This document shows positions 44,163 through 52,920 of a stretch of 64,000 nucleotides of DNA, piece by piece. The notes beneath the pieces are model-generated. The model ran no database searches, had not been told where the DNA came from, and was given only the letters and a program-made list of their open reading frames with translations. Position numbers and translations under genes: made by a program. Numbering within the stretch: position 1 is the stretch's first letter; each line of letters opens with the position of its first letter. The DNA comes from Armatimonadota bacterium (GTDB lineage: Bacteria > Sysuimicrobiota > Sysuimicrobiia > Sysuimicrobiales > Sysuimicrobiaceae): assembly GCA_031460175.1 (NCBI GenBank), contig JAVKGW010000001.1:209021-273020 (forward strand), read 5' to 3'.

Positions 44163-46538
44163 CTAGTTCCGCAGCGGCCTGCCGGTGTTCAGCAGGTGCC
44201 GGATCCGCTCCTGGGTCCGGCGCTCCCCCAGCAGGCTCAGAAACGCCTCCCGCTCCAGATCCAGCAGGTGCTCCTCCTCCACCCAGGCGCCCTCCGGCAC
44301 GTCCCCGCCCGTGATCACGTACGCCAGCTTGCGGCCGATGTGCTCCTCGTAGTCCGTGAGGTGCCCGCCCATCCGCAGGTTGTACAAGCCCGCATAGAGG
44401 GCGGCCCGCACCCGCTCCCCGCCCACCCGGATCTTCCGCCGCACGCCCGGCCGGTACCCCGCTTCCACCCAGCTCAGGGCCATCCGCTTCGCATCCCCCA
44501 GGAGCCGGTCGGGGTTCGGGGTGATCCCGCAACCCTCCCGCAGGTACCACAGCTTCTGCGCCTCCTCCGCGGAGGTGGCCACCCGGGCACGGAGGATGGT
44601 CTCAAAGGCATATCGCACACCGGGCAGCGGGTCCGCCTCCACCCCCTCGGGGAGGCGCTCGGAGGCCCGCACGGCCATCTCCTTCGTCCCACCGCCCGCG
44701 GGGATGAGGCCCACCCCGACCTCCACCAGTCCGATGTACGTCTCCTGCGCGGCCTGCACCAGGGGGGCATGCAACACGAGCTCGCATCCTCCGCCCAGCA
44801 CGCGCCCGTGGGGAGCGGCCACCACGGGACCGGGGGCGTACTTGATGGCCAGGTTGAGCTGCTGAAAGGTGCGCACCGCCCGCTCCAGCTCCTCCCAGTT
44901 CCCCTCCTGGGCCTCCAGCAGCAGCAGGGCTAGGTTGGCGCCCGCGGAGAAGTCCGGGCCCTGGTTGCCGATCACCAGGGCCTCAAAGCGGGTCCCGAGC
45001 TCCCGCAGGCCCCGGTGCAGCATGGCGAGGGTGTCTTCCCCGATGACGTTGAGTTTGCTGTGGAACTCCACACACCCCACCCCGTCCCCCAGGTCCACCA
45101 AGCTCGCACCCGCGTTGCGGGCCACCACCGCACCTTGCGCCTTCCGCTCCGAGAGCACGATCACCCCCGGAGGCCAGAGAACCGGACGGTAAGCCTTCTG
45201 CGCGGGGTCGAAGACCTCCAACACCCCCTCCCGCCGCCGGTAGAAGGTGCCCTCCCCGTGCGCCAGCACGTCCCGCACCAGAGGAGGGATGGGAATCCCG
45301 TGGCGCTCCAGGCGGTGGGTAAGGTCCCGCACGCCCAACGCGTCCCACGTCTCGAACGGTCCCAGCTCCCAACCGAACCCCCACTTCAGGGCCCGGTCCA
45401 CGTCCACCACCTGATCCGCGATCTCCGGGATCCGGCGGGCCGCGTATGCCAGCACTCCCAGGAGCACCTGTTCCACAAACCGCGCCGCGCGATCCCCGGA
45501 GGCGAGCAGGGCGCGGAGGCGGCGGGCGGGATCGTCCAACCCCCGCACCATCTCCGCGCTTCCGAGCTGCGGTCGCTTCCGGGGTCGGTAGGTCAGGGTC
45601 ACGTAGTCGAGGACAAACCGCTCCCCGTCCTCCCGACGGTAAAATCCCTTCCCGGTCTTCTCCCCAAGCCATCCCCGCCGGATCATCTCCTCGAGGAACT
45701 CCGGCAGACGGAACACCTCCCGGGCCTCATCATCCACCAACCGCTCGTAGGCGTGGCGGGCCACATACGCGAGGACGTCCAGGCCCACGAGGTCCGCGGT
45801 GCGGAAGGTGGCGCTGCGGGGCCGCCCCAGGAGGGGGCCGGTGAGCTCGTCCACCTCCTCCACGGAGAGCCCTTCCTGCATCATCACCCGCACCGTGTGG
45901 AGAAACGCGAAGACGCCGATGCGGTTCGCGATGAAGTTGGGGGTGTCCTTCGCCCGCACCACGCCCTTCCCGAGTCTGCGGTGGGCCACCTCCTCCACCC
46001 ACCGCACCACCTCCGGATCCGTCTCCTCCGTGGGGATGAGCTCAAGGAGCTTCAGATAGCGGGGCGGGTTGAAGAAGTGGGTGCCGAGGAAGTGGGCCCG
46101 GAAGGCGGGTGAGCGCCCCTGCACCATCTCCCGCACGGGGAGCCCGCTGGTGTTGGTGCTCACCACGATCCCGGGTTTCCAGTACCGCTCCACGCGTTCC
46201 AGCACCGCCCGCTTCACCGCCAGGTCCTCCACCACCGCTTCCACCACCCAGCTGCACTCCCGGATGCGGGGGAGGTCGTCCTCCAGGTTGCCCACCTCCA
46301 CCAGCTGCGCCCGCTCCGGGACCGTGAAGGCCGCGGGCCGCATGCGAAGGGCGCGTTCCAGTCCTTCCCGGGCCAGGCGGTTGCGGACCTCCGGATGGGT
46401 GCCTTCCTCCTCGGAGAGCTCCGGGGGAAGGATGTCCAGCAACAGCACGGGTACCCCCGCGTTCGCGAAGAGGGCCGCGAGCTGCGACCCCATCGTACCG
46501 GCTCCCAGAACCGCGGCGCGGCGGATGGTGCCCCTCAT
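44163..46538 (-). CDS. 3-hydroxyacyl-CoA dehydrogenase/enoyl-CoA hydratase fusion (FadB/FadN-like)
   Basis: 791 residues from an ATG after GGAGGG. The domain order is dehydrogenase first (NAD site LGAGTMGSQLAALF at 10-23; catalytic GTHFFNPPRYLKLLELIP), then a second dehydrogenase C domain, then a crotonase fold from about 465 (GNQGPDFSAGANLALLL; HGRVLGGGCELVLHAP). This is the Bacillus FadN order, opposite to E. coli FadB. It performs the two middle steps of beta-oxidation. ATGA overlap with the tetR stop. Confidence 0.92.
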   Translation of the reverse strand: MRGTIRRAAVLGAGTMGSQLAALFANAGVPVLLLDILPPELSEEEGTHPEVRNRLAREGLERALRMRPAAFTVPERAQLVEVGNLEDDLPRIRECSWVVEAVVEDLAVKRAVLERVERYWKPGIVVSTNTSGLPVREMVQGRSPAFRAHFLGTHFFNPPRYLKLLELIPTEETDPEVVRWVEEVAHRRLGKGVVRAKDTPNFIANRIGVFAFLHTVRVMMQEGLSVEEVDELTGPLLGRPRSATFRTADLVGLDVLAYVARHAYERLVDDEAREVFRLPEFLEEMIRRGWLGEKTGKGFYRREDGERFVLDYVTLTYRPRKRPQLGSAEMVRGLDDPARRLRALLASGDRAARFVEQVLLGVLAYAARRIPEIADQVVDVDRALKWGFGWELGPFETWDALGVRDLTHRLERHGIPIPPLVRDVLAHGEGTFYRRREGVLEVFDPAQKAYRPVLWPPGVIVLSERKAQGAVVARNAGASLVDLGDGVGCVEFHSKLNVIGEDTLAMLHRGLRELGTRFEALVIGNQGPDFSAGANLALLLLEAQEGNWEELERAVRTFQQLNLAIKYAPGPVVAAPHGRVLGGGCELVLHAPLVQAAQETYIGLVEVGVGLIPAGGGTKEMAVRASERLPEGVEADPLPGVRYAFETILRARVATSAEEAQKLWYLREGCGITPNPDRLLGDAKRMALSWVEAGYRPGVRRKIRVGGERVRAALYAGLYNLRMGGHLTDYEEHIGRKLAYVITGGDVPEGAWVEEEHLLDLEREAFLSLLGERRTQERIRHLLNTGRPLRN

Positions 46539-47125
46539 GCTTCCCTCCTCTGCAGCCCCCGCAGGAAGAGCTCCGAAAACCACCGGGCGAAGTGGTCATG
46601 GCCCTGCGGACCATCCGGCCGGAACCACTGGGTGAACCAGTTGCAGGCCCCGAGGAGCGCGAAGGCGGTGGCCCTCACGTCCACCTCCCGGAACTCCCCG
46701 CGGGCGATGCCCTCTTCCAGGATCTCCCGGAACAGGGCCTCGTACCGATCCCGCCGCGCCACCATCTCCCGGCGCCGCCCGGGGGAGAGGGATTTCAGCT
46801 CCACGTGGAGGATGGTGAGTTCGTCCCGGAGGGAGGCGGCCACCGCCAGGTGGGCCGCGATGGCCTCCTGCAGGCGACGGACGGCGGAGGAGGAGGCGCG
46901 GGCCACGGGCGCCACGGCCGCCCAGAGGCGCGTCATGGCCCGGTCCATGATCTCCCAAAGCAGATCCTCCTTGGCCGCGATGTAGTGGTAAAGGCTTCCC
47001 CGCTGGATCCCGAGGGCTTCCGCGAGGTCCTGCATGGAGGTGGCGTGGTATCCGCGTTCCCGGAACAGCCGCACCGCCGCGGCCACAAGCTCCTCGTGGC
47101 GGGGACGGACCAGGCTCTGGGCCAC
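46535..47125 (-). CDS. TetR-family repressor of the fatty-acid operon
   Basis: 196 residues from the GTG at 47125; a TTG four codons upstream is also possible. N-terminal HTH: RPRHEELVAAAVRLFRERGYHATSMQDLAEALGIQRGSLYHYIAAKEDLL. The C-terminal ligand domain (55-196) is of the type that binds acyl-CoA in FadR/PfmR-like regulators. First gene of the operon whose products degrade fatty acids, and its promoter carries a palindrome on the start site, so autoregulation with release by acyl-CoA is likely. Confidence 0.88.
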   Translation of the reverse strand: MAQSLVRPRHEELVAAAVRLFRERGYHATSMQDLAEALGIQRGSLYHYIAAKEDLLWEIMDRAMTRLWAAVAPVARASSSAVRRLQEAIAAHLAVAASLRDELTILHVELKSLSPGRRREMVARRDRYEALFREILEEGIARGEFREVDVRATAFALLGACNWFTQWFRPDGPQGHDHFARWFSELFLRGLQRREA

Positions 47126-47130
47126 GATGC

Positions 47131-47181
47131 CTACCAAACGTTCGGTAGAACCATCGTAGGACGATCCACGGACCGTGTCAA
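47131..47181 (-). promoter_or_regulatory. Promoter and TetR operator of the fatty-acid operon
   Basis: On the minus strand a perfect -35 TTGACA (47176-47181), 17-base spacer and TACGAT -10 (47153-47158). Just downstream, spanning the expected start site, lies the 18-bp palindrome CTACCAAACGTTCGGTAG (47131-47148; one mismatched pair). Its ACCGAACGTTTGGT core resembles the ACCGACCGNTCGGT-type sites of Thermus PfmR-like fatty-acid regulators. Position over the start site suits repression. Confidence 0.75.
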
Positions 47182-47240
47182 ACGGAGGAGGCGGAGGTCC
47201 GGAGCGGAACTTGTCCCTAGGACGATGGGAGGAGGACGGG

Positions 47241-48605
47241 ATGGAGGGATCCGAGGTGGTCCGGGCCCTGCGAGGAGCCCTGGGATCCGAGAAGGTCAGC
47301 ACGACGGAGTCCGTACTGGACGCCCACGGCCGGGACGAGGGGTACCCGGAGGCGCGGCGGCCCGTGGCCGTGGCGTTTGCGGAGGGGGTGGCGGATGTGC
47401 AGGCGGTGTTGCGGGTGGCTCGGGAGTTCCGGACGCCCGTGATCCCCTTCGGGGCCGGAACGAGCCTGGAGGGGGCCTTGGTCCCCCTCGGTCCGGCCAT
47501 CAGCCTCGATCTCTCCCGGATGAACCGGATCCTGGAGGTACGACCCGAGGACTTCCTCGCGGTGGTAGAACCCGGTGTCACCTACGTGGCCCTCAACCGG
47601 GCGATGCGGCGCCACGGGCTCTTCTTCCCCGTGGATCCCGGGGCCGAGGCGACCCTGGGTGGGATGGCGGCGACCAACGCCAGCGGCACCATGGCGGTCC
47701 GGTACGGCGGGATGCGCCAGAACGTCCTGGCCCTCCAGGTGGTGCTGGCTTCCGGGGAGGTGCTGGAGCTGGGCCGGAGCGTGCGCAAGACCAGCTCCGG
47801 GTATGACCTGAAGGACCTGTTCATCGGCTCGGAGGGAACCCTGGGGGTGATCACGCGCCTGACGGTGCGGCTTCACCCCCTCCCCGTCCACGTGCACACC
47901 GTGCGGGCGTTCTTCCCTTCTGTGGAGGCGGCCGCCCAGGCCGCGTACGCCATCATGGCCTCTGGCCTGCCCGTGGCCCGGCTGGAGCTCCTGGACGCGG
48001 CGGCCATGGCGGCCATCAACGCGTTCCTGCACCGCGGCTACCCCGAGCAGCCGACCCTGTTCCTGGAGTTCCACGCCAGCAGCGAAGCGGCCATGCGGCA
48101 GGAAGCGGAGGTGGCGCTGGAGCTCGCGCGCCACAGCGGGGCCACGTCCCTGGATGTGGCCCGCACCCCGGAGGAGCGGTCGGCCCAGTGGGAGGCCCGG
48201 CACAAGGCGTACTGGGCCTTCACCCACCAGTTCCCCGGCCACCGGTTCCTCACCACGGACGTGGCGGTGCCGCTTTCCCGCCTGCCCGAGGCCGTGGCCT
48301 TTGCCCGGGCCCTGCTCGAGGAGCTCGGGCTACCGGGCCGGATCGTGGGGCACGTGGGAGACGGCAACTTCCACGTGCTGGTGGCGGTGCGGCCGGAGGA
48401 ATACGGTCGGGCGGAAACGTACAGCGAACGGCTCGTGCGCAGGGCCCTGGAACTGGGCGGGACGGCCAGCGGGGAACATGGGGTGGGGTTGCGCAAGCGG
48501 AAGTACCTGGAGGCGGAGCACGGGACGGCGCTCGGGTGGATGCAGCGGATCAAAGCCCTCCTCGACCCAGAGGGGATTCTGAATCCGGGCAAGGGTGCGG
48601 GATAG
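47241..48605 (+). CDS. FAD-linked oxidase, GlcD/D-lactate dehydrogenase family
   Basis: 454 residues from an ATG after GGAGGACGGG. FAD_binding_4 (PCMH) domain with PFGAGTSLEGALVPL and DPGAEATLGGMAATNASGTMAVRYGGM, then the FAD-oxidase C domain ending with GHVGDGNFH and GEHGVGLRKRKYL, residues that bind the substrate carboxylate and flavin. Oxidises a D-2-hydroxyacid such as glycolate or D-lactate; which one is unclear. No GlcE/GlcF partner is adjacent. It is divergent from tetR and may share the operator region. Confidence 0.9.
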   Translation: MEGSEVVRALRGALGSEKVSTTESVLDAHGRDEGYPEARRPVAVAFAEGVADVQAVLRVAREFRTPVIPFGAGTSLEGALVPLGPAISLDLSRMNRILEVRPEDFLAVVEPGVTYVALNRAMRRHGLFFPVDPGAEATLGGMAATNASGTMAVRYGGMRQNVLALQVVLASGEVLELGRSVRKTSSGYDLKDLFIGSEGTLGVITRLTVRLHPLPVHVHTVRAFFPSVEAAAQAAYAIMASGLPVARLELLDAAAMAAINAFLHRGYPEQPTLFLEFHASSEAAMRQEAEVALELARHSGATSLDVARTPEERSAQWEARHKAYWAFTHQFPGHRFLTTDVAVPLSRLPEAVAFARALLEELGLPGRIVGHVGDGNFHVLVAVRPEEYGRAETYSERLVRRALELGGTASGEHGVGLRKRKYLEAEHGTALGWMQRIKALLDPEGILNPGKGAG

Positions 48606-48648
48606 GGAGCGGCACGGAGTTTGCAGGACCACGGACGGAGGTGATCCC

Positions 48649-48936
48649 ATGCAGGTCCGTCCCGTGCACTCCGAGCCGCAACCACCCGGCCCCGCTTCCG
48701 GGCCCGGATTCCTCCACGCCCTGGAGCGGGTGCGGGCCACGGGCGCCGTCGCGCCCGTCTCGTCTCCCCGCGGCCTGCGTTCCGAGCCGTCCTCAGAGCT
48801 TCAATCCCCCCCTCCCACGGCGCAGCCTCCCGCGTTTCTGGATCGGCTGCTGGGCTGGCTCTACCAGACCGTGCGGGGTGCCCTGGGGCTCTTGTGGTCC
48901 GGGCTCGGGGAGCTGGCCCGCTGGCTCCGGTGGTAG
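48649..48936 (+). CDS. Small hypothetical protein with C-terminal amphipathic helix
   Basis: 95 residues from an ATG preceded by GGAGGTGAT. The first 60 are Pro/Ser/Arg-rich and likely disordered; the last 30 (FLDRLLGWLYQTVRGALGLL and on to ARWLRW) form a Trp/Leu-rich amphipathic or membrane-associated helix. I know no family. It is convergent with fliA, 10 bp away. Size recalls FlgM but the anti-sigma pattern is not present. Confidence 0.55.
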   Translation: MQVRPVHSEPQPPGPASGPGFLHALERVRATGAVAPVSSPRGLRSEPSSELQSPPPTAQPPAFLDRLLGWLYQTVRGALGLLWSGLGELARWLRW

Positions 48937-48946
48937 GCCCTTGGCG

Positions 48947-49663
48947 CTATCCTCCCCCGCCGAATCCCCGCTGCACGAGGTGGGTTCGCAGCCGGAGCAG
49001 GGCCTGCGCGTGGATCTGGCAGACCCGGGACTCCGTGAGGCCCAGGATCTCCCCGATCTCGGCGAGGGTCAGGCCTTCGTAGTAGTACAGGCCCACCACC
49101 AGCCGCTCGCGCTCGGAGAGGCGTTCCAGGCCGTGGCGCAGGACCTCCACGAGCTCCTGTCGCTCCACCGCCTCCTCCGGTCCCGCGTCCCGCGAGGCGG
49201 GCTCTCCTGACTCCGCGGCCCGCCGTACCAGGTCCTCGAAGGAGGCCAGCACGTACCCGTGCAGCCGTCCCAGTTCCGCCAGGAGTTCCTGCGGGGAGCA
49301 TCCCACCTCCGCCGCAAGCTCCTCCCGGGTGGGCTCCCGGCCCAGGGAGGCCGCGAGCCGCTCGTGGACCCGCTCCAGTTCCCGGGCCCGCTGGCGGTCC
49401 GACCGGCTCGCGGGATCCAGGCTTCGAAGGTAGTCGAGGATGGCGCCGCGGATGCGGTACCAGGCGAAGGTCTCAAACCGAACCCCCTGGGAGGGGTCGT
49501 AGCGGTCCAGGGCCTCCAGCAACCCCAGCATCCCGCAACTCTCCAGATCCTCCCGGGGCACGTGCGAGGGGAGCCCCGGCGCGAGCTGCTGCACCACCGC
49601 GCGCACGAGTCCCGCGTACCGCAGAACCTGGGCTTCTCGCTCCGGGGAGGCCGGCCGGGGCAT
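48947..49663 (-). CDS. fliA: Flagellar sigma factor FliA (sigma-28/SigD)
   Basis: 238 residues. Region 2 as LRYAGLVRAVVQQLAPGLP and ALDRYDPSQGVRFETFAWYRIRGAILDYLR; region 3 PTREELAAEVG; region 4 LSERERLVVGLYYYEGLTLAEIGEILGLTESRVCQIHAQA. These make it a sigma-28 of the FliA/WhiG group. Directs late flagellar and chemotaxis genes. The ATG lies 2 bp after the cheD stop; it is the last gene of the operon seen here. A C-terminal GGGG is odd but harmless. Confidence 0.95.
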   Translation of the reverse strand: MPRPASPEREAQVLRYAGLVRAVVQQLAPGLPSHVPREDLESCGMLGLLEALDRYDPSQGVRFETFAWYRIRGAILDYLRSLDPASRSDRQRARELERVHERLAASLGREPTREELAAEVGCSPQELLAELGRLHGYVLASFEDLVRRAAESGEPASRDAGPEEAVERQELVEVLRHGLERLSERERLVVGLYYYEGLTLAEIGEILGLTESRVCQIHAQALLRLRTHLVQRGFGGGG

Positions 49664-49665
49664 GC

Positions 49666-50151
49666 CTACAGCTCCTTCTCCCTCCCGTCCGCGGTGCGCA
49701 CCACGAACCGGCCCGTACCCACGTGCAGCATCGCCGTCCGACTGACGCTTCCGCCCACGTCCTCCGCGTGGGGTCGCAGTCCCTGCCTGCGCAGGGCTTC
49801 CCGGACCGCCTCCACGTTGCGGGCGCCCAGGTTCAGGGCGCTCCCGGGCGCGATTCCGAACATGCCCGCGCCCCCCGCGATCCAGACCACCGCGGAGGTT
49901 GGGTCCCCGCCGGCCCGCCGGAAGGACTCCAGCAGGGCGGGGACCGCGGTGTCCGCGAACTTGAAGGGCACCGGGTCCGACCCAAAGGCCTGGGGAAGCA
50001 TCACGTGGGCCATGGCGCCCACGGGGGGGCACGGACTGTGGAGGACCACGACCACACACGAGCCCAATCCCCCCGCCACCAGCACCGTCCGGGAATCCCG
50101 TTCCACGACTCCCTCGCCCATACCGACCCGGATCACCCGCGCCCTATGCAC
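49666..50151 (-). CDS. cheD: Chemoreceptor glutamine deamidase CheD
   Basis: 161 residues from a GTG after GGGGAGGAA. The catalytic Cys32 in GGLGSCVVVVLHSP and His49 in AMAHVMLPQ are present; the GGAGMFGIA turn also fits. CheD deamidates receptor glutamines and, in Bacillus-type systems, binds CheC. Here the CheC-like role may be filled by FliY. Overlaps cheR by 8 bp. Confidence 0.93.
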   Translation of the reverse strand: MHRARVIRVGMGEGVVERDSRTVLVAGGLGSCVVVVLHSPCPPVGAMAHVMLPQAFGSDPVPFKFADTAVPALLESFRRAGGDPTSAVVWIAGGAGMFGIAPGSALNLGARNVEAVREALRRQGLRPHAEDVGGSVSRTAMLHVGTGRFVVRTADGREKEL

Positions 50152-50935
50152 CGCGCTTCCTCCCCGGGGTCTTCCGGTAGAAGAAGGGGTAGACGGGCTC
50201 GAATCCCATCTCCCGCGCGCCGAAGATCTGCTCCGCGGCGCCCACGAAAAGGTATCCGCCGGGCGCCAGGACCTGGTGAAACCGGCGGTAGAGTTCCCGC
50301 TTGGCCTCCTCCGTGAAGTAGATGACCACGTTCCGGCAGAGGATGAGGTGCCAGGGGCCGCCGAAGGGGTCGGAGAGGAGGTCATGTCGCTGGAACCGCA
50401 CCCTCCGCCGCAGCTCCGGGCCGACCTGCCATCGGTCCTGCACCCGCACAAAGAACCGTGCCCGCCGCGGCGGGGAAACGTTCCGGACGTCTTGCTCGCC
50501 GTAGACGCCCTCCTCGGCCTGTCGCAGCACGCGGCGATCGATGTCCGTCCCCAGCACGGACCACCCTCCCGAGGGATCCAGCTCCAGGAGGAGGATCCCC
50601 GCGCTGTAGGCCTCCGCGCCGTGGGAGCAACCCGCGCTCCACACCCGCAGATCCCGGAACCGCGTCAACAGCTCCGGGAGCACCCGCTGTTGGAGGATCT
50701 CGAACAGCTCCGGGTTGCGGAAGAACTCGGAGACGTGGACGGTGAGGCGGTCCACCAGGTCCGCGAGCAGGGACGGATCCCGGCGCGCGCGGGACACGAA
50801 TTCCTCTGGGGAGCGCACGCCCATGCGGTGCAGGGCACCCAATAGCCGCCGCTCCACCTGGTCGGGCCGGTACTGGCCCAGGTCCAGGCCCGTGCACTGC
50901 CGGAGGAGGTCCACGAGGGCCGCGTATTCACGCAT
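50144..50935 (-). CDS. cheR: Chemotaxis protein methyltransferase CheR
   Basis: 263 residues. N-terminal helical domain (1-75), then the SAM domain. The motif I reads WSAGCSHGAEAYSAG, where most CheR have GCSTGEEPYS, so Thr, one Glu and Pro are replaced, though the second Glu stays. Other parts are normal: TVHVSEFFRNPELFE, ILCRNVVIYF, GGYLFVGAAE. It methylates receptor glutamates. ATG after GGGAGG; overlaps the GAF gene by 8 bp. Confidence 0.92.
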   Translation of the reverse strand: MREYAALVDLLRQCTGLDLGQYRPDQVERRLLGALHRMGVRSPEEFVSRARRDPSLLADLVDRLTVHVSEFFRNPELFEILQQRVLPELLTRFRDLRVWSAGCSHGAEAYSAGILLLELDPSGGWSVLGTDIDRRVLRQAEEGVYGEQDVRNVSPPRRARFFVRVQDRWQVGPELRRRVRFQRHDLLSDPFGGPWHLILCRNVVIYFTEEAKRELYRRFHQVLAPGGYLFVGAAEQIFGAREMGFEPVYPFFYRKTPGRKRGA

Positions 50936-51335
50936 GGGAGCCTCCCAACGCGCGGGCGAGCTCCTCCGCCGCGCGTTGCACCGCCTGTTCCTCCGCGTCC
51001 GTGAAAGCCGATCCCGTGCGGCCCAGCACCACCACCGCCACCCGCTGGCCCGCGTGCTCCGCGGGGACCGCGAGGAATCCCCGCAGGGAACCGGCGCGGA
51101 GACCTCGGGTCCGGGACGGCACGCGGACGGCCCGCCCGGTCTCCAGGACCCACGTCCGCAGTCCCATGCCCGTCCGGAAAGGGATCTGCTCCAGCAGGTC
51201 CAGAGGAGGGCCCACGGTGGCCGCGGGCACCGTCCCCTCGTGCGTGCGCAGCCAGACGGTGCCGAGATCGAAGGGCACCTCGAAGCGCAGACGCCGCAGG
51301 ACTTCCCGGCACGCACGGATGGCGTTCTCCCTCAT
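50928..51335 (-). CDS. GAF-domain-like protein between cheB and cheR
   Basis: 135 residues. A single domain of GAF type is suggested by RFEVPFDLGTVWLR, a central IPFRTGMGLRTWVLETGRAVRVP, and the last strand SLRGFLAVPAEHAGQRVAVVVLGRTGSAFTDAEE followed by a helix. No output domain and no membrane segment. It is locked into the operon by an ATGA overlap with cheB and an 8-bp overlap with cheR. I know no standard chemotaxis component of this kind; a small-ligand sensor acting on the adaptation enzymes is a guess. Confidence 0.65.
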   Translation of the reverse strand: MRENAIRACREVLRRLRFEVPFDLGTVWLRTHEGTVPAATVGPPLDLLEQIPFRTGMGLRTWVLETGRAVRVPSRTRGLRAGSLRGFLAVPAEHAGQRVAVVVLGRTGSAFTDAEEQAVQRAAEELARALGGSHA

Positions 51336-52321
51336 CCCCCCTCTCCCGCGATCCTCGCCACCTCCTCCCCGATGCGCTCCAGAGGCAGCACGAAGTCCGC
51401 GAGCCCCGCTTCCACCACGGCCCGCGGCATGCCGTACACCACGCTGGTCTCCTGGTTCTGGGCGATGACCAGCCCGCCCGCCCGCTTGATGTGCCGGCAG
51501 CCCTCCAGGCCGTCCCGCCCCATGCCCGTGAGGACCACCCCCAGGACCGGGGAGTAAGCCTCCGCGAGGGAGGAGAAGGTGACGTCCGCGGACGGCCTGA
51601 GGATCTCCGAGGGCGCAGGCTCTACCACGGCCCACCGCCCGTCCCGTACGACCAATTGCCGCCCGCCGGGTGCCACGTAGGCCACCCCGGGTTGCGGAAT
51701 GACTCCGTCCTCCGCTTCCTCCACCCGGATCCGACTCACCTCGTGGAGGCGCCGTGCCAGCCCCGCGGTGAATCCCGGGGGCATGTGCTGCACCACCACC
51801 AGGGGAAGCCGGAGGGGTGGGAGACGGGAGAACAGCATGGTGAGGGCCGCGGGGCCGCCCGTGGACGCGGCCACGGCCACGACCCGCACCCGGATCGAGG
51901 GACGCCGTCGGGGGAACCGGGCCCGGGCCGCGGCCTTCACCTTCTGCACCAGCGGTTCGAGGTCCCCCGTGGCCGGAAGGCCTGGAGGCTTCGCTTCCAC
52001 CTCCACCGCGCCCACCTCCAGGGCCTTGAGGGCGAGGTCCGCCCCCGGAACCGTGTGGGCGCTCAGTACCACCACGGGGGTGGAGAGCTCCTGGGCAAGC
52101 GTTCGCAGGGCCACGAGCCCGTCCATCACCGGCATCTCCAGGTCCAGGGTCACCACGTCCGGTCTGAGCCTCCGGGCCAGCTCCACGGCCTGGGCACCGT
52201 CCGCGGCTACCCCCACCACCTCCACCTCCGGGTCCTGCTCCAGGACGGAGCAGAGCAACCTTCGGAAGGTGGGGGAGTCGTCCGCCACCACCACCCGGAT
52301 GCGCCTCAGCCCCTGGGCCAC
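51332..52321 (-). CDS. cheB: Chemotaxis methylesterase/deamidase CheB
   Basis: 329 residues from a GTG after GGGAGGGG. Receiver domain with acidic pair VADDSP and phosphoacceptor Asp60 in TLDLEMPVMDG, then the esterase domain with triad Ser153 (AASTGGP), His179 (VQHMPPGFT) and Asp270 (GMGRDG). Removes methyl groups from receptors when phosphorylated by CheA (not in this window). Overlaps the pilZ gene by 16 bp. Confidence 0.95.
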   Translation of the reverse strand: MAQGLRRIRVVVADDSPTFRRLLCSVLEQDPEVEVVGVAADGAQAVELARRLRPDVVTLDLEMPVMDGLVALRTLAQELSTPVVVLSAHTVPGADLALKALEVGAVEVEAKPPGLPATGDLEPLVQKVKAAARARFPRRRPSIRVRVVAVAASTGGPAALTMLFSRLPPLRLPLVVVQHMPPGFTAGLARRLHEVSRIRVEEAEDGVIPQPGVAYVAPGGRQLVVRDGRWAVVEPAPSEILRPSADVTFSSLAEAYSPVLGVVLTGMGRDGLEGCRHIKRAGGLVIAQNQETSVVYGMPRAVVEAGLADFVLPLERIGEEVARIAGEGG

Positions 52322-52917
52322 CCCATCCCCTCCCGTGTCTCCAGAACCCTCCGGGCCGCGGCCGCGCTCGCGGGATCCCACTGGACACCCACCGAGAAGT
52401 GACGGCCCCGATCGAACTGAGGCCGGCTCCACACCACGCGGCCCACCAGGGACGCCCCCGCGCGTCCCGGAACCGTGACGAGCACCTGCTCCGTGGGCCT
52501 GGGCTCCGGCCAGGGGTTCACCAGCTCCAGCCGGCAGCCGCCCGCGGAGAGATCCACGAGCCACGCCTCCACGAGGCGGGTGGGGTGCTGGTCCAGTCGG
52601 GCCACATACACGCGGGCGGACATCCGCCGGCGGGGGAGAGCCCGCCGATCCACGGGCCGCAGCGGGCCGGCCAGCCGTACGCACACCGCTTCCACGGGCA
52701 GCCGCACGCACTCCGTGACGCTTCCCTCGAACTCCCAGGCCCCGCCCTCCCCGTACAGCCGGCCTCGTACCCGGGTCCCGGTGGGCGGGAAGAAAGGCCG
52801 TCCCCGCTCCATGGGCGCGCTGAGGAGCACCCGCCCCGGCCCCACCTCCTCCACCCGCACGGGATAAGCTCTTCCACCCACCCAGAGCTCCACCCGCTGG
52901 TTCTCCCGCAGCTCCAT
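52306..52917 (-). CDS. PilZ-domain flagellar brake protein (YcgR/DgrA-like)
   Basis: 203 residues. N-terminal YcgR-type beta domain (about 1-88), then a PilZ domain with the c-di-GMP-binding arginines in DRRALPRRRM and the VDLSAGGCRLEL motif (D/N-x-S-x-x-G). Such proteins bind cyclic di-GMP and slow the flagellar motor through MotA or the switch. Its place 3 bp after flhA ties second-messenger control to motility. Confidence 0.88.
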   Translation of the reverse strand: MELRENQRVELWVGGRAYPVRVEEVGPGRVLLSAPMERGRPFFPPTGTRVRGRLYGEGGAWEFEGSVTECVRLPVEAVCVRLAGPLRPVDRRALPRRRMSARVYVARLDQHPTRLVEAWLVDLSAGGCRLELVNPWPEPRPTEQVLVTVPGRAGASLVGRVVWSRPQFDRGRHFSVGVQWDPASAAAARRVLETREGMGWPRG

Positions 52918-52920
52918 GGC

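Noticed and set aside
48649-48936. FlgM-like anti-sigma factor next to fliA
   Set aside because: Size and place fit, but the C-terminal sigma-binding pattern of FlgM is missing and the end is a Trp/Leu-rich amphipathic helix.
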